Of a DNA stretch of 64,000 nt, positions 25,301-36,700 are shown piece by piece. Numbering within the stretch: the stretch's first letter is position 1; each line of letters begins with the position of its first letter. Where the stretch lies: contig NC_033628.1 of assembly GCF_001540865.1 (NCBI RefSeq), forward strand, positions 13,700,311 through 13,764,310, written 5' to 3'. The position numbers and the translations under genes are program-made. This stretch comes from Ananas comosus. Lineage: Eukaryota; Streptophyta; Magnoliopsida; Poales; Bromeliaceae. Under the pieces are notes generated by a model. The model was not told where the DNA came from and did no database searches. It worked only from the letters and a program-made list of their open reading frames with translations.

Positions 25301-28300
25301 ACATTAGTGCAGTAAACAGATATTGTTTACATTATTGCAGTAACTGCTTGAAAAACAATAATTTCAATCAATACATGATTGAGAAGAGCAGTACCAGCAA
25401 CACTATTCAGCATATGAAGCAAACAATGTTGCTGGAAAGATGGTAAATATCCGACGCCCCATCCCTTTAGATCAATTTGCATAAGATGTTGAACTTGTGT
25501 TCGAGGTCTCCCATGTCGAGATTTTAGGGGAGAAATGTTAAATCCTCCACCTGCAAAACAAGATCTGTTACCCGAGTGAAGAATGATGATCACACTTTCA
25601 ATTATCTTTTCAAAAACAGGAACCATAAATGCTCCATGATAAAGCCTCAGAGTAATTATTGAAAAGTACTCTCAATATGGGCTCTCACAAATCCTGGCTG
25701 GGGGCCACAGTTTGGATGCTCCCTCGACTGAAATAGTACAACTGCCAATGATAACATGATACCACAGTTATTAGATAAGGGTGGAGACAAAAATAAAGAA
25801 AAACTGAAATACATACCATAGCTTCCATCATCATTACGTCGCCAATAACGCACATAGCAAAGATCGCGAGGCCACACAAACCTGCAAAATCATAGGAACT
25901 TCTACATTAATAAAACTATTTCAACAAGATAGGCTTTCGCCGTTCTTTATTAGTTTTAGCAGTAGTTAGCATCTCCCATTTTGGGCATTTCGAGCTGCTC
26001 TGACTTGACAATTGCTAATAGAGCCATTCCAAAGTAGGAGAGCAGATGAATCTTGCAGGACTCAGCGAGAGCAGACGAGTAACTAAAGTAATAAAAGAAT
26101 GTAAGTCTTTCTAAAGAATGTTAGTACTATGTAACCAACGGCTAAAACTAATGGAATGTTCTAAGGAATCATGATGACTATTTTTCCCAGAAGAAAAGAG
26201 AAATATCTAGCTACAATTCTTTGAATCTGATCCATTGTTCTAGCCGGAAAGGGCATTACATTGTACACCAATCCAGCTGTAGTCTATGATATAGTATAGC
26301 AGTGTGCCCATCAACCTCCTCGACTAAACTACCATACTGGAAGCTGCAATCCCACCTACAATGACAAAGAGATACAATTAAAAGAATCTGTTTTGTCAAG
26401 GAAGACAAATGGATTTCAACCACTTGCAACCTACTCAAAACGTGTTCCATCCATGCTCATCACGAGTTCAAAAATTGCTTCACATGAAGCCTCTACCACA
26501 CCAACAGCCTTCATTGCTCTACTACAGCTCCTTGGCTATAGACAACACAAGTTTAACAAAGGGTAATTATATAAATCATGCAAAGTTTAAGATATAACCA
26601 TTTGCAAACAAGATGGTATAGGATTTCACAACTTACAAGGTAATCTACTTCTAGGAGCTCTTCAAAAATGCGTAGTCCTGTAATTTAAGTGCATAGAGGA
26701 TCATCAATCGAACCAAAGTATGAATTTAAGCTCTAGTTATTTGATGCTAATGGTACATTCAGAATTCAATAACCCATAGATTTGATGAAAGAAAACAGAT
26801 TTGCCAGCAACAGGTAGAGGAGATTCTTGCCATTCTGGCACCTGACTAGACGCCAATGTTTTCTAGAGAAAACTTGATCAGCGCTGGCCTGATTTGACAA
26901 TGCAGAATCAGTCTCGCGGGTCCAGTCATACAATGACTCAGGAGGACCTGCAAGTGAAAAAGATAATCATCTTAGCAAGATATGCCACTGAACAATGTGA
27001 ACTCCAATAGTAATGCTACTGTGAATTCGTTCAGACCATTTCCTATTGTTGTTCTCCGTAGTAATGCAGGTTGGCTATCCGCTTCTTCCTCAGGACTACA
27101 CCTGCCGAAGAAGATGTGTAGATATATAATGTAAGAAGAATAAAAACACAGCAAATAAGAAGAAACTTTCCACACATATTTCCTAAAAAGTCTCTGACAA
27201 TGCAAAGTTCCAGGCTTAATACATTGGAAGAGAAAAGCTTATTTTGGAAGTCACTACATAATATAAATTGGTTTCGGAAGCATGGTACCATACACTTCCT
27301 TCTTTAATACTATCACATGGTGATTAAGTGAAAACTTTTCAGCCAAACTTCCATATTACCTAATTTTCTGTTTGTTCGTGCACTTTTTGGTCTTTTTCCT
27401 TTGGCTTCGTTTGAGACTTGTTTAGATGATACTTTGCAACAGCACATGCTTTCATGTTTTCAAATATGGTGGATTACTACCATGCAAATAACTGCACCAT
27501 TGTCTTCAATAACTACATATCAAAAGCCTTTACTGTTAAGTTATACATGGAATCTTCTATCAACTTAAACAAATTGATTTGAGTGGTGGAAAAAGAAAAA
27601 AATAATGATCATCTCCTTATCCCATTTGCTGGGGAAGTGAATTGTGGCTGTCATAACATTATGTGCCACCAATCTGTTGCAAAAGCCTCTTCATAGTTTT
27701 ATTGTTTACATCATACTAGAGATAGATTCTTTGCCATACTGATATATGATTACAAGAAATGATATATATCAGGCTTTAAGAGGCAATCAAAGCCTCATTC
27801 ATCATAAATTGTCAAGAGGATGTATTAGTTAAATCACGGTTGGTTTTCAGAATCATCATATTTCTGGGCAAGTAAGCAACAAACTCTTTAAGACAAAAGA
27901 ATACAAATTGAAATAGGCCATCATTACTTCCATGTGCACCAACAAGTAGATAGTATGGACCAAAAGCATGAACAAGTGCAAAATTAGCATTCATTCTTAA
28001 CATTAAACAATCACCGCCTCTGAAAATCTGCACTTACTGGCTCTCACGATCAGATGAGGAATTCCTTCCATTTTCTATGGCAGATTTGTACTGAAACGCT
28101 GTATAGACCTTATTTCCATTAGCTGGCATAAGATCTTGGTGCTGCAATAAGCATGAAAGTACCAGTAAATCAATAGATATTCTTCGTTGTCAAACTGAAA
28201 CCATCCAGTTTAGTTGGAAAATAGCTGATTATAGTTCACAAATTAGCTTAAAAAGATGACACTAGACAGAGTGGTGTGCCAGTATGAGAGACTAGATATA

Positions 28301-30056
28301 TTAACTCAACTTTCATTCAAACATGGTAATATAAAATATAGTTTGCATATGCTTAACCTGATCGATGACAAGCTCAATCTTTTCCTTCCATATCAACGCC
28401 TCTTGGATGTTGAATGCTGCCATCTGACCGAGAAAAAAACTAAGTTTATAAACTTCTGATCATCAAAAGACCATGAATATGAGCGTAACGTATGCTTTCT
28501 AGATAAAGTGATGCTTCGGTATTCATCCTCTATCCATGAGGCTGAACCAGGTTATGTAAACTCAACAGTTAAAAAGCATGTCCAATAGCATACAAGCAAG
28601 AGAGTATCCACTAGGAATCTGCAATTTACAATAATAGAATCTAAAGCAAGAAAATATTTCCGCCTTCCAATCACTACAACATAAAGTAACAAAATAAAGC
28701 GAAAGTTGTTAAAGATGTAAGTAGCATGTAATCATAATTTGGGTGCTATTTTCTCAATTAGTATAAAATAAAGGGAAAAATAGAAAATAAGAAAATAAAG
28801 GCTGTAGTACGCACCGTAATTCGATGATGCTTCTCTTTTTTGTTGTAAACACATAAGACATAAACCATCTGTGGAAAGAACATAACTGCGTAAGAAAGTG
28901 CATTTGTCAACTCTGAGTTGTCACAAGAGTAGCAATTGTGACTGAAAGAAAAGAGTAACGGCAGGTTCTTAAGATCACAAGAAGATTATCCTCATGTGGT
29001 ATTTAGAATTTATTTTATAAGCCCAAATCCATTAAACTTTCACATTCCCCTACACCCTGGATCACTATTCACATCTGCACCATGTATAGAAATTTCAGGT
29101 CCTTCAGAAGAAAATAAAAGATCATTCAAGCCTCCCAATAATAGAAAATATCAGACTTTCAGCCTTGAAAATTGTTAGCGTAATATCTCTATGAACTGCA
29201 GAAACTATAGTTTTTTAAAAAGGTAGAGCACTTCATAGTGCTGCCGATAATGGCTCTATCTTGCAATATAACTTTTAACTGTAACAAATCATCAGCATAA
29301 ACCTAAAAACTTACATTAAATACGTCATTTTCAGCTCATGAACTAGAAAATATGGGAATATCTTGTAGATAACTGGCACAAAGTAGTTGGTATATTTTTT
29401 ATGATTATGCTAATATTGTAATAACAATAGGGTAATAAGCTCATCTGATGATTATTAACCTATCCAAGCCAGTGGCGGACAAACTTAATTTAAGCACTTC
29501 CAAGAAAATATGCCAGAAAACTGTAAAGACAAATGAAATTTTTAGTATTAATAAAAGAGTAAAATTTCCGTCTCACAAATAGGTTCAACATATTTTACAT
29601 ACTAAGTGGGCCTACAAAGTGTCGTCAAGAGAGGATGAATATGACCTATTCAACAATAAAACTATTGCCAATTTTTATGTAAAAAGAAAAATTACAAGAA
29701 ATAGATGAGGGGGGAAAAAAAGAAAACTTACATGTCCGTGATGCATCTTCAGGCCTCTATCCTCAACCCTGCAATTTCCATCAATAAGAAGGGTCTTGAT
29801 CGGCACCTACATCCCCAGAAAACAAAATAGATGATCCAAAGCAATTAATCAAATCTCTCCAAGATTCAGAGCTTCTAAATCTTAAATCAGAAAAGGGGAC
29901 AATGCGAGCTCCAACTACCATGTTATCCTGGGGTTTCCTCTTGTAATAAGCGAGAACCCTAGTCTCGAGAACAAAATATCGCATGTGGATGAAGGATCGC
30001 CCAATCTTCCTCCGCCCGTACCGAACCATCCATCCTTCGTACACCACTTTCGACAT
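20142..30056 (-). CDS. EDR2: ENHANCED DISEASE RESISTANCE 2 (PH-START-DUF1336), 22 exons, 724 aa
   Basis: Lipid-binding regulator that in Arabidopsis limits salicylate-dependent resistance and cell death; it associates with endosomes, ER and plasma membrane. Exons (minus): 30056-29919, 29806-29732, 28868-28815, 28423-28358, 28141-28038, 27101-27037, 26947-26831, 26677-26637, 26535-26435, 26355-26260, 25881-25817, 25741-25670, 25550-25395, 24230-24001, 23924-23885, 23794-23640, 23535-23434, 23208-23164, 21767-21627, 21388-21293, 21169-21068, 20255-20142; total 724 codons plus stop, close to the known length of about 718. PH domain: residues 1-112 (opens MSKVVYEGWMVRYGRR). START domain: about 185-390 (FELVMSMDGTRFEWD, LDWCTMFVWPRDLCY). 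An acidic linker SDEDEDY precedes the EDR2_C/DUF1336 domain (about 475-715; GSWIVRQSVG, CTYIRGPNYLEIDIDIGSS). Intron 7 uses a GC donor. No lesion was seen. Confidence 0.95.
22301..22329. repeat. Poly-A run in EDR2 intron 18
   Basis: About 29 consecutive A inside the largest central EDR2 intron (21768-23163), flanked by a C-rich segment. It may be the tail of an old retroposed fragment on the plus strand, but no element is recognisable. Confidence 0.6.
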
Positions 30057-31410
30057 CTCTCTTAGTCAGCGGCTCCTACTCCCAAAGCCCTTCCAAACAC
30101 CGCTTCTCCACTACCTCACGCTCCAAACTACTACTATCGTTAAAACCGACCAAAACCCTAGCCAATCGACGATATCCCCAAAATTTCAACCAATAAAACT
30201 TCGAATTGTTCGATCCGAACGAGGGAGCGCGTGGGGATCGAAGAATCGCAAGGTTCCTACTCCCAAAACCCTTCAAGAAAACCCCGTTCCACAAAAACCT
30301 CGTGCCCCAAACCCCGTTGAAACCGATCAATATCCTAGTTGATCGACGAAATTCCCCAAAATTCCGGGCGAGAAAACTTCGAACCGTGCGATTCGAAAAA
30401 AAGGAACGCCGAGAGATCCAAGAATCGCGAGAATTGAAATCGAAATCCGCGATGAAGAAGCGCGGAATCGAAGGAACGATCGATCGCCTCCTCCCGATCC
30501 GATCAGATCCGCCGCGCGGGAGGAGACATCGGAGCGATCGCCGATCAAAGAAGGTGGCGGAGATGAAGACAGTGGAGAAACTGACAAAAAAACGTCACTT
30601 GGATTTCGATATTTTAAATGGGAACGGATGAGAGAGAGTGTGAGAGAGAAAGGCACGAAGGGAACGCTCTCGTTCTCTCGCACTCTCGCTCCGTCTCACT
30701 GACACCTTCTCAGTCCTTTTTTCTCTTTTACTTTTTTACTTTTTTTTTTGGGGGGGGGGTTTTGTGTGAAGAAAATAATTTGGAAATGTGGAGTGGTTTT
30801 ATCGCCCGAGATTTGAGGGCTTGAAAAGAGTTGACGGCGTAATGGCGGGAAGGACACTAATAAAGCCATATTCGGGGCTTTTTTTTTTTCTTAAATAGTT
30901 TTTAAAATGTGTATAAAATTAAAAATTTTATAAAAATAAAATAAAAATTTTAAATCATCAGCATAAACCTAAAAATATTTTTATTTTCTTTTTATAACAT
31001 CAGCGCCACATCGTGGACAATCCATAGAACGGAAAACAGTAATAAGTGATGAATGCTCCATATTTTTTTATTCCGAAATTAATAAATAATAATTCACTGT
31101 TTTACTAGTATTCTTATTTTTTTATATAATTATGAATTATTTATCATATTTTGTATCTCAAAATTATGATTGGAACTGTATTTAGTATAGTAGATGGAGA
31201 ATGCGATGACAAATATTCGGAGTTTAAATTAGGGAAAACTTTAAAAACTCCCCCTATGATTTCTTAGTTTCTCACTTTGCTCCATGTGGTTTAAAATGTA
31301 TCAATTTGCCCCATGTGGTCTCTTTTTTCTTTTTTTCTTATCAATTTTATTATTATTTTTTTTAAATCAGTGATAAAGTTAAAATTAAATAGTACTAAAG
31401 TGAATATTAC
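30057..31410. other. EDR2 promoter and 5' UTR region
   Basis: Directly upstream of the EDR2 start is a GC-richer stretch (30057-30720) that contains two diverged copies of a ~150-bp unit at 30074-30227 and 30256-30400. After about 30860 the DNA is AT-rich and repetitive in look, with a TGTGGTTT/TGCCCCATGTGG-type segment at about 31270-31320. No gene is recognised. Confidence 0.55.
30074..30400. repeat. Diverged tandem duplication (two ~150-bp units) upstream of EDR2
   Basis: Both units open with CCTACTCCCAAA(A/G)CCCTTC, contain AAAACCGA(C/T)CAA...CCTAG...ATCGACGA, then a CCCCAAAATT block and ACTTCGAA(T/C) followed by CG(A/T)TCCGAA or a close variant. They are in the same orientation with a 28-bp gap. 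They lie just 5' of the EDR2 start and are probably transcribed leader. Confidence 0.7.
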
Positions 31411-32600
31411 CTTTCTGACTAAATGGTGGTGGCGCCTTCTCACCGAACAAGGATTTCGGTGGATTAAACTAATTAGAAGTGTATACTATACCAGAAGGCG
31501 TCTACTTTTCGAAGGCCGGTCCTTTACCGGCCTCACAATGGTGGAAAAGCGTGGTTAATCTGAAGGAGGTCTGTAAATGCGGGTTAAACTTTGAGCTTGA
31601 GGACGGCCTTCTTGTTGACTTCTATGCTGACAGATGGTATGGCCCCACCTCTCTAAAGTCGCACTTCCCCGACATTTTTTGATACGTCCATAACAAAGAA
31701 GTCCGAGTCAGCAATTGTTACTCTACATCTGGGTGGAGGTGGAGAAAGATCCTGAGAGGCGCCAGAAGATACCCATAGTACAGCACACAGAGAATCAGGG
31801 AGTTGAAGAATCACCTCGTTAATGTGTTGCCCACCAATCATCCCGATGAGGCCCAATAGAGATGGAACCTCGGAAGTTCGTTTACTGTCAAGTCAGTGTA
31901 TGCAATCATCAGATTTGGGGGAGTTCTGGATTCCGTGACGCCTGGCATTTGGAAAATGAAAATTCTGGCTAAAGTCAAAATCTTTTTCTGGATAGCCTTA
32001 AAGAATAGATTGCCTACTGGGGATAACCTGAGTAAAGGGGGATGGTCTGGTAATAACATCTGTGTTTTGTGTGGCGTCGAGGTGGAGACTATAAACCATC
32101 TACTAGCGAAATGTGTGGTTGCCAAGTACCTCTTTGTCTCGTCCCCTCGAGAGCTCCATACCCTCACCTTACCCGAGGACGTTTATACCATATGGGAGAA
32201 GCTGCGGGGGAAGGGGACACCGACGGACAAGTTTAAGGTCCAGAGCCATATCGCGGCCCTTTGGTGGACAATTTAGGATGTCAGATATAATGCTATTTTT
32301 CGGAACAAACCTTTTGACGTTCTCTCTGTTGCTCATCATGTTGAGGATTTAGCAAAGGAGTGGGCCGCCCTCTGTTGAGCCAGGGGACGCGCATGTGGTT
32401 ACTTCACATCGCCTTGACGTGTACTTCAAGCTTGCACTAGGGGTCGTCTGTATTTCAGATTTCAGTTTCCCGTTCGTTTTCTTTTTTCCATCATTTTTGT
32501 TTTCCATCCCGAGGCCATGGATGCCTCAATCAATGTAGCTAAATTTATTTTCTTATTGAATGAAACGGATAGTGTGCTATCTATTTCTCAAAAAAACCAA
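31411..32600 (+). mobile_element. Degenerate 3' end of a non-LTR retrotransposon (LINE), zf-RVT region
   Basis: Fragments in changing frames read as the end of a plant LINE ORF2. At 31414-31550 there is TKWWWRLLTEQGFRW and then IRSVYYTR. At 31480-31680 there is an ASQWWKSVV...CKCG...DFYADRWYG segment. At 31840-32270 there is GSSFTVKSVYAIIRFGGV, IWKMKILAKVKIFFWIALK, RLPTGDNLSKGGW and a CVLCG...ETINHLLAKC zinc-binding motif (zf-RVT). Stops and frame changes (for example at 31681 and 32274) make it non-functional. A 3' UTR-like tail ends at about 32600 with an A-rich stretch. The reverse transcriptase and endonuclease parts are missing, so this is a 5'-truncated relic. Confidence 0.85.
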
Positions 32601-33480
32601 AACAAAATAAATAACTTGCTATTTTATCAAAAAAATATGATAAATGCATTGAATTATTGGTCATTATTAACGTTCTTTTCATTCTCTTTTGTTTTCCTAA
32701 CAAATGCGATATATCACCTACCATTTTTATTTTTTTTATAATAATAATAGTAACGATAAATTGTTTATTATTTAGAAAAAAAATAAAATGGTTCATTATC
32801 TTAACACTTTTTTCATGACCAGAAAAGAGTTATATTTATAATAAACTTTTTAGAAGATTTTACTTTTAAATTTAAAATTATTTAGAGTTTTTTTGTAGGG
32901 TAAAAAAAAGCTCCCACCTTAAGCTAAAATATTTGTAGGATGAGAAGATAACTTATGTTTTTTTCATGGAAGCAGAGGGAGGTAGAATTATTTTAAACTT
33001 TATTTGTTAAGTTTATTATAAATTAAATTTGTCATAACTTCACTATCCAAAACTCATTATTTGACTTCGTCAAATCATTTACGAAAGAGAAAGGAAAAAA
33101 AATTATAATAAAAATAAAGGTTTATTTTTTGTACTGATATAAATTTTGTTGTTAAACAAAAAAAAAATTACAGTTTTAAAATTATTGATTTTATACCAAA
33201 CAAAAAATAGTAAAATAAAATTATCTAAATGTCAATTCACCAAAAAATATTTTAAGAAATATTATCTCTGTACATTTCTTAACTATGCGTAACATATACA
33301 ACCTATCTATTATCAAAGGCCCTCTTTCTTTTCTATGATTATCAGCAAAAAACTAAAACACATTTGAGTTTGCACCAATTGGAAAATTAAAATAGCGTAA
33401 AACTTACACCTGTATAAAAATAAATAAATAATATATTTAATTATTTTAATCTGAAAATTTTTTACAGCCTGAACATTAAC
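32601..33480. other. AT-rich spacer before ORC3
   Basis: Very AT-rich, with no gene, RNA or recognisable transposon. It separates the LINE relic from the ORC3 promoter. Confidence 0.5.
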
Positions 33481-33490
33481 AGGGCCATAA

Positions 33491-33617
33491 CCGTTGAGTT
33501 TACAAGACCGTGCCTCAATAACGCAACGGTCATTAGAACGTTAACGCGGCTCGGTCTATAAACCCCGGCTCAGGGAATAGCTTCTCCCATCCCAGAGACC
33601 CAGAGCGCTTTCCCGCC
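33491..33617 (+). promoter_or_regulatory. E2F site with two MSA-type AACGG motifs in the ORC3 promoter
   Basis: TTTCCCGCCAAAA begins at 33609 (core TTTCCCGCC, 33609-33617), a perfect match to the plant E2F/DP consensus. Upstream are CAACGGTC (AACGG at 33525-33529) and the same core inverted (CCGTT at 33491-33495), as in mitosis-specific activator elements bound by MYB3R proteins. The E2F site lies about 100 bp before the ORC3 start codon. E2F control of pre-replication complex genes is known in plants; the binding here is inferred from sequence only. Confidence 0.7.
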
Positions 33618-33717
33618 AAAATCAGCCTCCGCCTTCCCCAAAGGGCCCAAGATACGGTGCGGTCCCGGAGCGTCGCCCAAACCCTAGCTTCGATCGCCCC
33701 TTCCTTCAAACCCTCCC

Positions 33718-36700
33718 ATGGCGACATCGCCCACTGCATCGGATCCTCCCTCCTCTCCGATCGCCGCCTCAGATACCGCCGATAACAATCTCCAGGTCCC
33801 TGCTCCACCCCCCTCTTCTCTCTCTCTCATCATTGCTCATCCTTTCGTCCTGATTCTTCTGTTCTTTTCTTGTTGCAGCCATTTTTTGTTTTGCACAAAG
33901 CATTGCCTGGGAAATCCGAGAAAAGGGCTTCTGGATCCGGGAGAACCAGAAGAAAGATCGATCTAAGTGCTTCCTCCCCGAAATCTGCGGAGAAATCCGA
34001 TCAGATTCCACCGGATGACTCCGATGCCATTTGTGAGAAGCTTCGTCTCGAAGCCTTCGAGCGTACCTGGTCCAAAATCGACTCCACAATCAAGGTCTTA
34101 TTCTTTTTCTAACACCCTATTTAGTTCTCTCCTTGAATGAATGAGAACTGTGTTTTCCCAACCTTTTCCTGGATATTGTTTCTTGGATCAGGAGGTCTTG
34201 CGACAGATCAACCTCAATCTGTTCAATGAAGTGCTGCAATGGATCCAGGAATTGTTCTCGATCATCAAATCCAGCAGAACAACTAGCCTTTCAGAAATCC
34301 AACGGCCTTACCCGTTGTTAACAGATGCATTATGCAGGAGGGTACCTGCTGCGTTCGTTTTCACTAGTGAGGATCCGTTAGTGGTTTCTGCTCTAAATTC
34401 CTCTTAAGAGATGATTCTTGGTAGTACTTACTAATTCGCTCAATTTTGTTCAGAGAATGTCGAGTTTGTGGATGATCTTTTGACGTTTCAAGATCTTGGC
34501 GTGCATTTGAAAAGTAACAGATGCCATGTTGCCAGCCTTTCGGGTTTGGACTTTTTGGCTAAACATGGGATAGGCGGTTGCGTTAGAAGCTTGTTGAGGC
34601 AGCTGGTTTCAGATGCTTCAGATGTGAGTTACCGTGATTTTCAGCGATCAAATTTCATCTCTCATGAGAAGTCGTTATTGATTCTTACATCTTATGGCTT
34701 GTTTGCTTATTTTGTATTACCAGGTGGCTGATTTTGCTGTATTAGCCTCTTGGTACTGCGAACAAGAGAACTACAACAATCCCATCATTATCATAATTGA
34801 TGATATGCAGCGATGTAATGGTGGCGTCCTTGGTGAGTTCATCACATTGCTAAGGTGCTGTATCTCTCACTTTTGAATGTCTCATTGCCCATCTTTTCTG
34901 GTTCATATATGGCATTACGGGTTTTTTTTTTTTTTTTTTTTTTTTTCTGCTTCTAAACTTTGTGGATTACGTCAAGTTTAATAAATATTTAAGCACTTGC
35001 TTTCTCCTTATTTTAGGGACATTTTTAGCCAAATGCTTGATGCAATGGTCTTTTATAGTTTGCTTTCCTTTTTTTTATTGGTATTTGCTGAATGTCCTGC
35101 ATGCTTATGCTAAACAGATGAGAACAGAGAAAGTATACTCATCTACTATATCCATTGATAAAGGCATGTACTAGGGTTTTTATTTTCTGGAAAAAATGTA
35201 TGGACCTTACCTGAACTATGGGACATTTGGATTGGGCTACCCAAACTCTCAAAATTTTAATTTTACTTTTTAACCCTTCAATTTATTTGATTTGGGTCAG
35301 TCAACTGCACTTTGACTCTAAATGTTAAGCTAATTACTTATTTTTAATAAACTTATAATTGTAAGAATTGCATGACATATACTAACTAAATTTGTAAAGA
35401 TAAATGACGCATTCAAATTTTAAAGTCAAGGTATTGTTGACGGATTGAAATTAAACAATTAAAAAATTAGATAGTAAAATTAAAATTTTGAAAAGTTAGG
35501 TGACTAAATTCAAATGGTCCATTTTTCAGGCAAGGTCCATACATTTTTACTTTATTTTCTTCCTCTATTCCTTGGCACTATATTAAACAGCTAAGAACAG
35601 AGGAAAGTACACTTACCGCCTATATCATCCATCAATAAAGGCATATACTATGGTTTTTATTTTTTTTCCTCTCTCTTTGGGACTATTTGACCTAACCACT
35701 CTTCGCCAGCTACAAAGTGCACACTTGTAGGATATAGCTCTGAGCCTCTGATATAACAATTTAAATCATAAACTATGTCTATTGTATAAATAAAAAATGT
35801 TTCACGAATCTAGTTGTGCTCCATTTTCTCGATTCTTCAAAGCAGTGTTAAGTCAAATGGTGGTCAGTATTTTAAATTTTTTTAATTACCTTTACTGGAA
35901 TATTTTTTGGTGTACTTAAAACTAATTCTGTCAACAGCTATCATATACTCTAGGCTTTCTGCTTTTATTACCTGGCTTCTGAAAAAGTTGTTTCTTACAG
36001 CGAATGGGTTATTAAGATTCCAATTTTTATTATAATGGGAGTTGCAACGACTGTTGATGCCCCTAGAAAGCTTCTTTCTTCAAATGCTCTGCAGCACCTG
36101 CAGCCTTGTAAGCTCACATTGGGGTCTCCTGCTGAGAGAATGAATGCATTAGTCGAGGCTATTCTTGTAAAGCCATGCTCTGGATTCAGTATAAGCCATA
36201 AAGTTGCAGTATTTCTTAGAAACTATTTCCTTAGACATGACGGAACAATAACTTCATTCATAAGTGCCTTAAAGGTCAGTTCTTTTTTAAAGTTGATATA
36301 TTTCTGATTTATCAGCCACATTGTGGATGTTTCTCTGTTTAAGCACAGACATGTTAAAAGACAATTTTTTGTTTTGCAGCTTGCTTGCAGTAAACACTTC
36401 TCCTTGGAGCCTTTGAGTTGTTTATGCCTGGGAACTTTTGATGAGAATCGTCGGGTTATCTTTCTACTCTCACATAGAAAATAAGACATTCACCTTATAT
36501 GCCTGCTCTGATAATACTCTATAATGTTAGCGTAATTCATTCTCTGATAGAACATTTGTAAAGATATGCAGACCACTTCATGTGGTTAAAATATGCTATT
36601 TGATAAATACATTAAAGATAACCCTCACCTTTGTTGTTATATGATATTGCTGGAAGATGTGCATCACAATGAGTGTTTAGTGCAGTCGCTGAAGTAATAT

